A program made the position numbers and the translations under genes. A stretch of DNA of 64,000 nucleotides, from the NCBI GenBank assembly GCA_002869185.1, contig PKTN01000003.1:62001-126000 (forward strand), given 5' to 3'. Shown in pieces: positions 9,798 to 17,985 of the stretch (position 1 is its first letter; each line of letters starts with the position of its first letter). The DNA is from Denitrovibrio sp. GTDB lineage: Bacteria > Chrysiogenota > Deferribacteres > Deferribacterales > Geovibrionaceae. The notes beneath the pieces were generated by a model. The model was not told where the DNA came from. It saw nothing but the letters and a program-made list of their open reading frames with translations, and searched no databases.

Positions 9798-11672
9798 ATG
9801 AAAAAAATATTAATCGTTGAAGATGAGGTGATCATAGGCTTAGATATTGCGTCAAAGCTTTCGTCACAAGGTTATATCGTCCAAGTGCAAGTTACTACTC
9901 CAGCAGAGGCATTAGAAGCTGTCGGTAACGAAACACCTGACCTCATCCTTATGGATATAAATCTAAAAGCCGATATTGACGGAATCGAGCTGGCAAAAAT
10001 AATTAAAGCATCTCACAATGTCCCGTGCATGTTCCTTACTAGTTATTCTGATAAAACTACCTTAGAAAGATCAATGGATGCTGAGCCTTACGGGTACATC
10101 ATAAAACCGTACAATGAAGCTACTTTAATGGCGTCCCTAAGTACCTCATTTATTCGTATCGACCTTGAACAACGTCTAATAAAACAAAAAACAATGCTTA
10201 GTAATATTATGAATAATACTAGAGATAGTATTGTTGTGATTGATAAAAGAGGCATAGTAGTAACTGCGAATAAAGTATTTAATAGCTTTGTTGGTTTGGC
10301 TGACGCTACACTAGAAGATATCGAAAAAATATCTGGTGGCACTTTATCAATGGATTTTATTAATAGATTATATAGTAATAATATCTCTGATATAGCCACT
10401 TTGCGCATTAATGAAGTAGATAAAACAACTCTTGTCTCCGTGAGCAGCCTTACTGATGGCTCAGGTGACAATATTTTATTGACGATAACAGACATCACCG
10501 AGGTTGAAACGATAAAGGAAGCTTTGGTTGAGGCAGAAGGACTCTTTACGAAGATTTTCAGAAAGAAGATGGTGCCCGCTGTACTAATTAGATATCCAGA
10601 AATGCAGATATTTGAGATGAACGAATCGTTTCAGACTATGTACGGGATAATTAAAGACGACGCAACTTCTAATGACATAAAGAGCATATTCGGAACTGAT
10701 GTTACAGAGCAATTAGAGGTAGCGATTAGTGCTGATAAACCTGTAAATTTGACTAAAGTAAAGCAGTTTAATTATACTGATCAATCTTTTTATGCCCACT
10801 TTTCAGGTAAGAAAGTCTCATTCGATAATTCTGATTTCCTTCTTTTGGATGTAACAGACGTCACAGAGCAAGTTAGAATTGCAGAAATGGAAAAAGAATT
10901 ACAGCACAAACTCATACATGCAAATAAAATGACATCACTCGGTACTCTGGTTTCAGGTGTTGCTCATGAAATTAATAATCCAAATAACTTTATAATGTTT
11001 AATAGCTCTTTGTTAATGGAGTTTTGGGAAGATATATATGCTCTGCTTGAGGCAGAACTTGGGGCAGAAATCTCTGTTGGAGCTATGCCGCTAAAAGATT
11101 TTAAACAAGATGTTGAGAAGCTGATAGAAGGGATAACTAATGGTTCTGAACGTATAAGAAACATTGTTCATGACCTAAAAGGTTTTTCTAAACAGGGTAA
11201 CTTTGAGAATTTTGAAAATGTGTCCGTTGAGGAAGTCTTAAAAACTTCATCGAGGATATTGAATCATCAGATAAGTAAATCCACTGAGAACTTTAGAATA
11301 GATATAGAATCCCCTCTACCGCCTGTTTATGGTAATAAACAAAAATTAGAGCAAGTCTTTATAAATCTGTTGATTAATGCGCTTGAAGCTATATCAGGCA
11401 AGACTTCTTTGGTCAGCGTAAAGGCTTACCAGTCTGAAGATAACTTAATTGTAGAGTTTCAAGACGAAGGTCTTGGAATATCTTCTGAAAACATCTCAAG
11501 ATTAACAGAACCATTTTATACTACAAAACAACAAGAGGGTGGAACAGGGCTTGGGTTGTCTATCGTTTACTCTATTGTCAATGAGCATAATGGGACAATG
11601 GATATTCAATCAGTAAGAGGGAAGGGGACCATAGTTAAGATAACACTCCCTTTAGGAGAACACAGTGATTAA
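9798..11672 (+). CDS. Receiver-PAS-PAS sensor histidine kinase
   Basis: A soluble hybrid-type kinase of 624 residues with no transmembrane segment. In order: receiver domain (1-118, phospho-acceptor D53 in LMDINL, KP motif IIKPYN), PAS (about 130-240), a second PAS-like region (about 245-360), a HisKA-type domain with H390 in GVAHEINNPNNF, and HATPase_c (about 490-620) with DEGLGIS and GGTGLGLSIV motifs. The N-terminal receiver suggests it is itself phosphorylated by another kinase. The stop codon overlaps the GTG start of the NtrC-type regulator that follows, its probable partner. It lies divergently from the che operon, suggesting a link to behaviour. Confidence 0.92.
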   Translation: MKKILIVEDEVIIGLDIASKLSSQGYIVQVQVTTPAEALEAVGNETPDLILMDINLKADIDGIELAKIIKASHNVPCMFLTSYSDKTTLERSMDAEPYGYIIKPYNEATLMASLSTSFIRIDLEQRLIKQKTMLSNIMNNTRDSIVVIDKRGIVVTANKVFNSFVGLADATLEDIEKISGGTLSMDFINRLYSNNISDIATLRINEVDKTTLVSVSSLTDGSGDNILLTITDITEVETIKEALVEAEGLFTKIFRKKMVPAVLIRYPEMQIFEMNESFQTMYGIIKDDATSNDIKSIFGTDVTEQLEVAISADKPVNLTKVKQFNYTDQSFYAHFSGKKVSFDNSDFLLLDVTDVTEQVRIAEMEKELQHKLIHANKMTSLGTLVSGVAHEINNPNNFIMFNSSLLMEFWEDIYALLEAELGAEISVGAMPLKDFKQDVEKLIEGITNGSERIRNIVHDLKGFSKQGNFENFENVSVEEVLKTSSRILNHQISKSTENFRIDIESPLPPVYGNKQKLEQVFINLLINALEAISGKTSLVSVKAYQSEDNLIVEFQDEGLGISSENISRLTEPFYTTKQQEGGTGLGLSIVYSIVNEHNGTMDIQSVRGKGTIVKITLPLGEHSD

Positions 11673-13053
11673 GGACTCCATTGTAATAATAGATGATGAA
11701 GAAGAGATTACAGCATAATATGAAATCTTTCTCAGGCGAAGCGGATACACTGATTATTTTGTATATAATGACCCTGAAAAATTCCTCATTGATATTGAAA
11801 AAGTGACCCCCTCTGTCATCTTTCTGGACCTAAGAATGCCGAAGCTGTCTGGTGAAGATTTGTTAAAGACAATACATGTGACCCATCCTGATGCGTCTGT
11901 TTTTGTTGTCTCAGGAACAGATGAAGTCGCTCCAGCAGTTAGATGCATCCAAGATGGTGCACTCGACTATATCGTTAAACCTATTGATAAGGATAGATTC
12001 CAGACAGCTCTAATGAAAGGGATGGAAATCTATAATATAAAAGCTGAATTAAATGAGATGAAGCGTGTTATTTCATCTGATCATGACGAAATAAATACAA
12101 ATTTTAGTAACATCATTACTCAAGATAAGACTATGCTGAACATCTTTAAGTATATCGAGGCTGTCTCAACAGGCTCTGCCCCTGTGATGATAACAGGTGA
12201 AACAGTAACAGGTAAAGATATGCTTGCAGAAGCTGTGCACAAGTGCAGTAACCGTAAAGGTGAATTCGTCCCTGTCAACGTATCTGCTCTCGATGAAAAC
12301 ATGTTTAATGACTCCCTTTTCGGGCACGTCAAAGGTGCCTTTACCGGTGCCGACAAACAGAGGAAAGGTCTTCTGGCTAGTGCTGAAAATGGAACTGTTT
12401 TTCTTGATGAAATAGGTTATCTGAATGAGTCATCACAGATTAAATTATTACGATTGATACAGAACCATGAGTATCTTCATGTCGGCTCAGATAAACCTAT
12501 AAAATCAAATGCGAGAGTTGTTGCGGCGACTAATGCTGACCTTGTAAAGAAGGTCGCTAGTGGTGAGTTCAGGCAAGACCTGTATTATAGACTCAAGACA
12601 CACATGGTCTCATTGCCCCCTCTGAGAAAGAGAACTATAGATATTGAACCACTCAGTTGTCATTTCTTTAAGCAAGAATTAGCACATTTGGGAGCAGATG
12701 TTGCTTTACCGCCCGCTGTTATGTTGCAGGCTTTTAAAGAATATGATTTTCCTGGAAATATTAGAGAACTACAATCTATCATTATGGACTATGTTATACA
12801 GTTTAGCTCTAGTCGTTTGGGTCAAGCGGAGCTGAAAGAGTTTTTGAAAAAGCATAATATGAAGTTGATTAAAAAGAGTAGCGAACCGAGTGACGGACGT
12901 TTCGTGTATGACGGTCAGTTCCCTACTATCAAGCAGCTAGAGAGTAATCTGATTGAGTCTGCTCTTAACCTAACAGATGGAAACCAAAGCAAAGCGGCAA
13001 AACTACTTGGGATAACAAGGCAAGCACTTAATAAGCGACTAAGTAGTCAGTAA
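11665..13053 (+). pseudogene. NtrC-family sigma-54 response regulator with an in-frame stop near the start
   Basis: The frame starts at GTG 11665 with TAGGAGA upstream and overlaps the kinase gene by 8 bases. It reads IVIIDDEEEITA and then meets TAA at 11716-11718 (codon 18), after which YEIFLRRSGY and the rest continue in the same frame. Intact downstream parts are the remainder of the receiver (phospho-site in FLDLRMPKLSG), an AAA+ domain with Walker A GETVTGKD and the sigma-54 contact loop GAFTGAD, and a Fis-type HTH at the end (SKAAKLLGITRQALNKRL). An internal start (GTG 11803 or later) lacks a ribosome-binding site and would give a regulator without a full receiver. The stop probably abolishes or strongly reduces function. 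Confidence 0.85.
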
Positions 13054-13067
13054 AAAGTTTCGAAAGC

Positions 13068-13889
13068 TTATTGAGACATCTCTTTGCCGATGATAGCTCT
13101 TTTTCTCGCTGTCCCCCACATATATCCACCAATCTCCCCATTAGTCCGAAGAACTCTATGGCATGGTATGATGATCCCAATCGGGTTTAGTCCTATTGCG
13201 TTACCGACAGCTCTCGATGATGTTGGTGCTCCAATGGTTTCTGCAATAGCTTTATATGTCGCGAGGTTGCCTGATGGTATCCTGAGCAAGGCTTGCCAGA
13301 CTTTTAGCTGAAAATTTGTTCCTTTCAAAAGGATTTTTACATCTCTGTCGCTACTGTTAAATACCTGCTCAACTACTTTTTTTCCGATTTCCTTGTCACT
13401 TATAAACTCAGCATTTTCCCATCTTGTCCTGAGTCTACTCATCTCTGTTTCGCAATCTTCCTCTTGTGTGAAAGTGAGATTGCATATGCCTCTCTCGGTT
13501 ACACCAATGAGGCAGGTTCCGAAAGGAGTCTCTTGAAAACTGTAATTTATTTGTAGGTTTAGCCCTTCTGTTTTGTATTCTCCTGGGGTTACAGCCTCTA
13601 CACTCACAAATAGATCATGTAGTCTAGAAGGGCTGCTGAGACCCATATCTAGTGTAGTGTCGAGTATGGTCGATTCTTTTATTATCTGTTTCGCATGCTC
13701 TAATGTTACATATTGAAGGAACCTTTTCGGGCTGACTCCTGCCCACCTTTTGAATAGCTTTTGGAAGTGGAATGGACTCAGGTTAATATGCTCAGCTATC
13801 TGGTCTAAGCTTGGTTGCCTATGTGTGTTTTGTTCAATGAATTTTATAGCTTTTTCTATACGAACATAGTCTTCGTGCCGCTCAGTCAT
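13068..13889 (-). CDS. AraC-type HTH / O6-alkylguanine-DNA methyltransferase fusion (Ada-like, lacking the N-terminal zinc domain)
   Basis: The 273-residue protein joins an AraC-family HTH region (about 10-105, typical segment LSPFHFQKLFKRWAGVSPK) to an Ogt/AdaC methyltransferase domain (about 110-270). The active-site motif IIPCHRVLR with the acceptor Cys, and the DNA-binding SSRAVGNAIGLNP segment, are both present. The N-terminal Cys-rich AdaA zinc domain that senses phosphotriester damage in E. coli Ada is absent. It therefore repairs O6-alkylguanine directly but cannot be activated in the classical way. It starts immediately after the stop of the upstream Fe-S protein gene (TAGATG). Confidence 0.9.
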   Translation of the reverse strand: MTERHEDYVRIEKAIKFIEQNTHRQPSLDQIAEHINLSPFHFQKLFKRWAGVSPKRFLQYVTLEHAKQIIKESTILDTTLDMGLSSPSRLHDLFVSVEAVTPGEYKTEGLNLQINYSFQETPFGTCLIGVTERGICNLTFTQEEDCETEMSRLRTRWENAEFISDKEIGKKVVEQVFNSSDRDVKILLKGTNFQLKVWQALLRIPSGNLATYKAIAETIGAPTSSRAVGNAIGLNPIGIIIPCHRVLRTNGEIGGYMWGTARKRAIIGKEMSQ

Positions 13890-14543
13890 CTAGTGTGCCT
13901 CTATGAATTTTTCGATTTCACCGTGCCACTCTTCAGGCTCGAATGTACCAATCTTTGTTTTTTCGTTAAAGATAAGGTCACCGAGGAAACGAGGAGTCTT
14001 GCCACCAATATACATAGATTTTGAACAGGATACGCAATAAACAACAACATCATCAGCTGGCATCTCAGACGCTCTTTTAGCCATTTGTTCTTTTAGTTTT
14101 TCAGTAGGGAGTCTGCCATAAAATGTGTCGCCACAGCATTTTGAATTTGTACCTGTTTTTACTGGCTCTTTCAGGCTGATATTCATCTTTTGAAGGATGT
14201 TTCTGATTGTTTTATGTAGCTCTGCTTGGTCTCTTGTTGGGCAGGCATCCGTAATCGACATCTCTGCTCCTTTATAGTCAGGGAATTCGAAATCATCTAT
14301 TTTATCTAATATACTCCAAAAGGGGATAGTGGTTACATTGTTGTGTTCTTGTCTATATCTACGGTCGCACCCTGGGCAGATATTCACTATCTGAGTCCCA
14401 GCATCAAGCTTCGCTTCGTGATGACAACAGGTGTCGTATAATTCTATCTCAGGGTAGACGTTCATTAGCAGTTTTAGCATCCTTTCTGTTTGTGCTGGGT
14501 TGTGGATCAGTAGGGCACATCCCGGAGAAAAAACTGTTTTCAT
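13890..14543 (-). CDS. (Fe-S)-binding protein with CCG-type cysteine motifs
   Basis: A 217-residue soluble protein with four cysteine clusters resembling the CCG domains of heterodisulfide-reductase subunit B and related oxidoreductases: SPGCAL near the start, DTCCHHE, CPGCDRRYR, then SKCCGDTFYG and YCVSCSKSM. Such domains bind an unusual [4Fe-4S] cluster and handle disulfides or quinones. The exact substrate cannot be told. It is directly upstream of, and probably co-transcribed with, the DNA methyltransferase gene, though a functional link is not obvious. Confidence 0.75.
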   Translation of the reverse strand: MKTVFSPGCALLIHNPAQTERMLKLLMNVYPEIELYDTCCHHEAKLDAGTQIVNICPGCDRRYRQEHNNVTTIPFWSILDKIDDFEFPDYKGAEMSITDACPTRDQAELHKTIRNILQKMNISLKEPVKTGTNSKCCGDTFYGRLPTEKLKEQMAKRASEMPADDVVVYCVSCSKSMYIGGKTPRFLGDLIFNEKTKIGTFEPEEWHGEIEKFIEAH

Positions 14544-14694
14544 ATAGCTACCGCCTGATTTGATTTACTATATTTATAACACTTTTGATAATGCGTGCCA
14601 CCCGATTCTTGCTATATTAGCCTAAAATAGAAGTTGAAGAGCTGGCTTTAATGCTTTAGAATTTTATCTGCTATATTTAACGTAGGGGAGCCAT

Positions 14695-15750
14695 ATGAGC
14701 AGTAAAAATGTTTTACCTAAGACAATGGAATATAAAAACGGAGATTTGTATCTGATAGATCAGACAAGGCTCCCGAATGAGACAATAATAGAAAAACAGG
14801 TGACTATAGAGCAGGTTTGGGATTCCATAAAGGTTCTCAAGGTTCGTGGCGCTCCAGCCATTGGTATAGCAGGTGCATACGGTCTGCTTTATGGTGTCAG
14901 AGACATTCTCGATGCTCCTGTGGATAAGTTTATGCAGGTGCTGAAAGAGAAGGCGGCATATCTAGATTCTTCTCGTCCTACAGCTGTAAATCTTAGCTGG
15001 GGGCTTAAGAGGATGGTTGCAAAAGCGGAAACTTGCACAGATATGACAAGTGAAGAGATATATAAAGTACTTGAGCAGGAGGCGATCGCCATTCACGAAG
15101 AGGACAAAATCCTCTGCAAAAAGATGGGCGAAAATGGCGCTCCACTCATAAAGGAAGGGATGGGCGTTCTGACCCATTGTAATGCTGGTTCACTCGCAAC
15201 CTCAGAGCTTGGTACAGCTACCGCGCCTATGTATACTGCACATAATGCTGGTGTTAAATTTCGTGTTTACTCAGACGAGACAAGACCTCTTTTACAGGGT
15301 GCACGTCTCACTAGCTGGGAACTACAAAAATCAGGAATAGACGTAACCCTTATCTGTGACAATATGGCTGCACATATAATGAGTCAGGGGCTTATAGATA
15401 TGGTGATAGTGGGGACTGACAGAGTCGCAGCTAATGGTGACGTTGCGAATAAGATCGGAACAATGGGTGTCGCTATACTCGCAAAACACTTTGGTATCCC
15501 TTTTTATGTGGCGTGTCCATCATCTACTGTCGATCTTAACACACCAACTGGTGCTGATATAGTTATAGAGGAACGTGAGCCTAATGAGGTTTGCAATTTT
15601 GGAGCTAGACGTACTGCGCCAGAGGGGATGAAAGTTCGCAACCCTGCCTTTGATGTCACCCCGAACGAACTGGTCACAGGTATCATAACTGAGCTTGGAA
15701 TCTTGCAAGCTCCATACATCGAAAGTTTGGCGAGCGCATACAAAAAATAG
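14695..15750 (+). CDS. mtnA: S-methyl-5-thioribose-1-phosphate isomerase MtnA
   Basis: MtnA converts 5-methylthioribose 1-phosphate to 5-methylthioribulose 1-phosphate (and 5-deoxyribose 1-phosphate to its ribulose form) in salvage of SAM by-products. The 351 residues show KVRGAPAIGIAGAYG, the catalytic Cys in LTHCNAGSLAT and the catalytic Asp in VGTDRVAANGD, with the eIF2B-like fold pattern. GTAGGGGAG precedes the ATG. The next gene, 8 bases downstream, is a class II aldolase. This pairing points to the oxygen-independent DHAP-shunt type of salvage rather than the aerobic MtnB-C-D route, none of whose later genes are nearby. Confidence 0.96.
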   Translation: MSSKNVLPKTMEYKNGDLYLIDQTRLPNETIIEKQVTIEQVWDSIKVLKVRGAPAIGIAGAYGLLYGVRDILDAPVDKFMQVLKEKAAYLDSSRPTAVNLSWGLKRMVAKAETCTDMTSEEIYKVLEQEAIAIHEEDKILCKKMGENGAPLIKEGMGVLTHCNAGSLATSELGTATAPMYTAHNAGVKFRVYSDETRPLLQGARLTSWELQKSGIDVTLICDNMAAHIMSQGLIDMVIVGTDRVAANGDVANKIGTMGVAILAKHFGIPFYVACPSSTVDLNTPTGADIVIEEREPNEVCNFGARRTAPEGMKVRNPAFDVTPNELVTGIITELGILQAPYIESLASAYKK

Positions 15751-15758
15751 AGGTCTTT

Positions 15759-16403
15759 ATGTTAATGCTGGAAGAGAGAGCGGAACTAGTTAAATATGGA
15801 AAAAAGCTTGTGGAGGCTGGGCTTACCAGTGGAACAGGCGGAAATCTGAGCATATATAATAGAGAAACAAATCTAGTGGCTGTGACACCATCTGGTGTAG
15901 ATTATTTCGATACAAAACTCGAGGATATCGTAATTACGGATATCGACGGAAAGGTTGTAGAAGGCGATAAAAAGCCGACAAGCGAGCTGTCGTTTCATCT
16001 TGGGCTGTATAAAAGCAGAGCTGATGTGAATGCTGTAGTTCATACCCATTCGGTGTACGCAACTACCATCGCATGCATGGGGCTGGAGCTTCCTGCTGTG
16101 CACTATATGGTAGCTTTCAGTGGTAATAAAGTTCCGCTCGCTCCTTACGCCACATTTGGCACGCAAGAACTAGCTGACTCTGTAGCTGAGAATATAGGCG
16201 ATTACAACGCTGTACTCCTTGCTAACCATGGCTTGGTGACTGTCTCAGGAAATCTGCCAACTGCCTTTTCAGCAGCAGAAGAGATAGAGTTTGTTGCGAG
16301 GATATATTGTCAGGCAAAAAGTTTTGGTCAGCCTAATATCCTGCCCGATGATGAGATGGCTAAGGTTGTAGAGAAATTTAAATGGTATGGACAGAAGAAA
16401 TAA
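15759..16403 (+). CDS. Class II aldolase (fuculose-phosphate aldolase family), probable 5-methylthioribulose/5-deoxyribulose-1-phosphate aldolase
   Basis: A 214-residue metal-dependent aldolase of the FucA/adducin family. Visible elements are SGTGGNLS (phosphate loop), SGVDYFD, the Zn-ligand pair in VVHTHSVYA, NHGLVTVSG with the third His, and a Glu at the catalytic position in KPTSELSFH. By family it cleaves a ketose 1-phosphate to dihydroxyacetone phosphate and an aldehyde. Tight linkage with mtnA suggests the substrate is 5-methylthioribulose or 5-deoxyribulose 1-phosphate. MtnB dehydratase belongs to the same superfamily and cannot be excluded by eye. Confidence 0.85.
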   Translation: MLMLEERAELVKYGKKLVEAGLTSGTGGNLSIYNRETNLVAVTPSGVDYFDTKLEDIVITDIDGKVVEGDKKPTSELSFHLGLYKSRADVNAVVHTHSVYATTIACMGLELPAVHYMVAFSGNKVPLAPYATFGTQELADSVAENIGDYNAVLLANHGLVTVSGNLPTAFSAAEEIEFVARIYCQAKSFGQPNILPDDEMAKVVEKFKWYGQKK

Positions 16404-16442
16404 TTTTTGACTTAAGCTCAAAAAAGAGCTAGGATAATTTCG

Positions 16443-16457
16443 CTAAACAAGGTTTAG
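16443..16457. promoter_or_regulatory. Inverted repeat upstream of DAHP synthase
   Basis: CTAAAC-AAG-GTTTAG is a perfect 6-bp inverted repeat 28 bases before the DAHP synthase ATG. It may be an operator or part of a leader structure; nothing further identifies it. Confidence 0.3.
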
Positions 16458-16484
16458 ACTAAATAAACAAATAAAGGTACTAAA

Positions 16485-17525
16485 ATGATAGAAACCAATA
16501 ACGTTAACGTCCACGAAGTCACCCCTATTATTGCACCGCAATATATGAAACAGGTTTTCCCACTCTCTCCTGCTGGGTCTATCTTTGTGAACGAATCAAG
16601 AGAAGCGATAAAGAACATATTGCATGGTGATGATAAGAGGCTTATAGCTGTTGTGGGACCTTGCTCTATACACGACACAGTCGCTGCTTTAGAGTATGCA
16701 AAGCTTCTTAAAGAACTTTCAGATAAAGTTGCCGATAAAATATTCATCGTTATGCGAGTATATTTCGAAAAACCAAGAACAACTGTCGGTTGGAAGGGGC
16801 TCGTTAATGACCCTGACCTAGACGGTACTCATAAAATATCTAAAGGGCTTGGGATAGCACGTCAGCTTTACACTTCAATAACTGACCTTGGACTTCCTAT
16901 TGCATCAGAAATGCTCGATCCTATTACTCCGCAGTATATGTCAGACATGATAAGTTGGGGGGCGATCGGTGCCAGAACTACTGAGTCGCAGACACACAGA
17001 GAGATGGCTAGTGGATTATCATTCCCAGTCGGGTTCAAGAATGGAACTGATGGTGGTTTGAAGATCGCAACTGACGCTATGGCAGCTTCACTACGTGAGC
17101 ACAGTTTCCTCGGTATTAACTACGAAGGGATGACAGCGATAGTCCATACAAAAGGTAATCCTGATGTGCATATTGTTCTTCGTGGTGGAAATGACAGCCC
17201 TAATTACTATGAGAAGGATATTAAAGAGACTGTCGAGCTTTTGGCTAAAAACAAACTTCCAGATGCTGTTATGGTAGACTGTAGCCATGCAAACTCATAT
17301 AAAGATCACAACCGTCAGGGTGAAGTCCTCGAAAATGTTATAAAGCAGATTGGGGATGGTGCTAGTACAATCAAAGGTGTTATGATCGAAAGTAACATTA
17401 ACCCAGGGAACCAAAGTATTCCTGATGATCTTGAAGAGCTTGAGTACGGCGTATCTGTTACAGACAAATGCGTTGACTGGGCTACCACAGAAGAGATCAT
17501 CATGAAAGCATACAACGCACTTTAA
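16485..17525 (+). CDS. 3-deoxy-7-phosphoheptulonate synthase, class I (AroF/AroG/AroH family)
   Basis: This enzyme catalyses the first step of aromatic amino acid synthesis, condensing phosphoenolpyruvate and erythrose 4-phosphate. The 346-residue protein carries VVGPCSIHD, VGWKGLVNDPDLDG, GARTTESQTHRE, GFKNGTDG, MVDCSHANS and SVTDKCVDW, all signatures of the class I (E. coli-type) enzyme. Length matches AroG. Which aromatic amino acid feeds back on it cannot be read from the sequence. Upstream is a short inverted repeat; downstream a terminator-like hairpin precedes a small gene. Confidence 0.97.
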   Translation: MIETNNVNVHEVTPIIAPQYMKQVFPLSPAGSIFVNESREAIKNILHGDDKRLIAVVGPCSIHDTVAALEYAKLLKELSDKVADKIFIVMRVYFEKPRTTVGWKGLVNDPDLDGTHKISKGLGIARQLYTSITDLGLPIASEMLDPITPQYMSDMISWGAIGARTTESQTHREMASGLSFPVGFKNGTDGGLKIATDAMAASLREHSFLGINYEGMTAIVHTKGNPDVHIVLRGGNDSPNYYEKDIKETVELLAKNKLPDAVMVDCSHANSYKDHNRQGEVLENVIKQIGDGASTIKGVMIESNINPGNQSIPDDLEELEYGVSVTDKCVDWATTEEIIMKAYNAL

Positions 17526-17536
17526 TCAAAATCTAT

Positions 17537-17566
17537 CGGAGGCAGTCTCGGCTGTCTCCGCATTTT
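17537..17566 (+). terminator. Probable intrinsic terminator after DAHP synthase
   Basis: Arms CGGAGGCAG (17537-17545) and CTGTCTCCG (17552-17560) pair with one G-T pair, followed by CATTTT. The T-run is short, so termination may be partial. Confidence 0.5.
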
Positions 17567-17582
17567 AAAACTTGGAAACATA

Positions 17583-17807
17583 ATGACAAATCAGAATTCT
17601 GGCGACCCTTTACACGGTATCACACTCGAGACAATAGTTACTAAGCTACAAGAGCATTACGGCTGGGAAAGGCTGGGCGGAAAGATAAGGATTAAATGTT
17701 TCACTGACGATCCAAGTATCAAATCTAGTCTAAAATTCTTAAGAAAAACACCATGGGCAAGGGCAAAGGTTGAAGATCTTTACCTCATCACCCGTTTTAG
17801 AAAGTAA
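17583..17807 (+). CDS. VF530-family small protein (DUF2132)
   Basis: A 74-residue basic protein with the pattern of the VF530 family: DPLHGITLE near the start, [29 protein letters not shown], then EDLYL. Structures from this family suggest a DNA-binding fold, but the role is not established. The length matches the family's usual size. It stands alone after the DAHP synthase gene. Confidence 0.85.
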   Translation: MTNQNSGDPLHGITLETIVTKLQEHYGWERLGGKIRIKCFTDDPSIKSSLKFLRKTPWARAKVEDLYLITRFRK

Positions 17808-17817
17808 TCTACATATA

Positions 17818-17897
17818 TGTCATTCTGAGGGGAAGTTTACTTCGACGTAAGATTTTCAAACAGACTCCTACTATGATTTCATCAGCTCAGAGTGACG
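17818..17897. repeat. Imperfect inverted-repeat element, about 80 bp
   Basis: The ends TGTCATTCTGAG (17818-17829) and CTCAGAGTGACG (17886-17897) are imperfect inverted repeats flanking about 56 non-coding bases. The end sequence resembles small dispersed intergenic repeats seen in many bacteria. No second copy is visible in this window, so its repeat nature is unproven. Confidence 0.4.
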
Positions 17898-17985
17898 TTT
17901 CTGGTTAGTATGAAGTCTCAACTTTAGTAGGCGAATGGAATGAGCCGAATAAGCGTGGGAGTATATTAAATTAGCTCGAAGTTAG

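Noticed and set aside
10088..10498. 136-codon open frame opposite the sensor kinase
   Set aside because: Antisense to the PAS region of an intact kinase gene; no family features.
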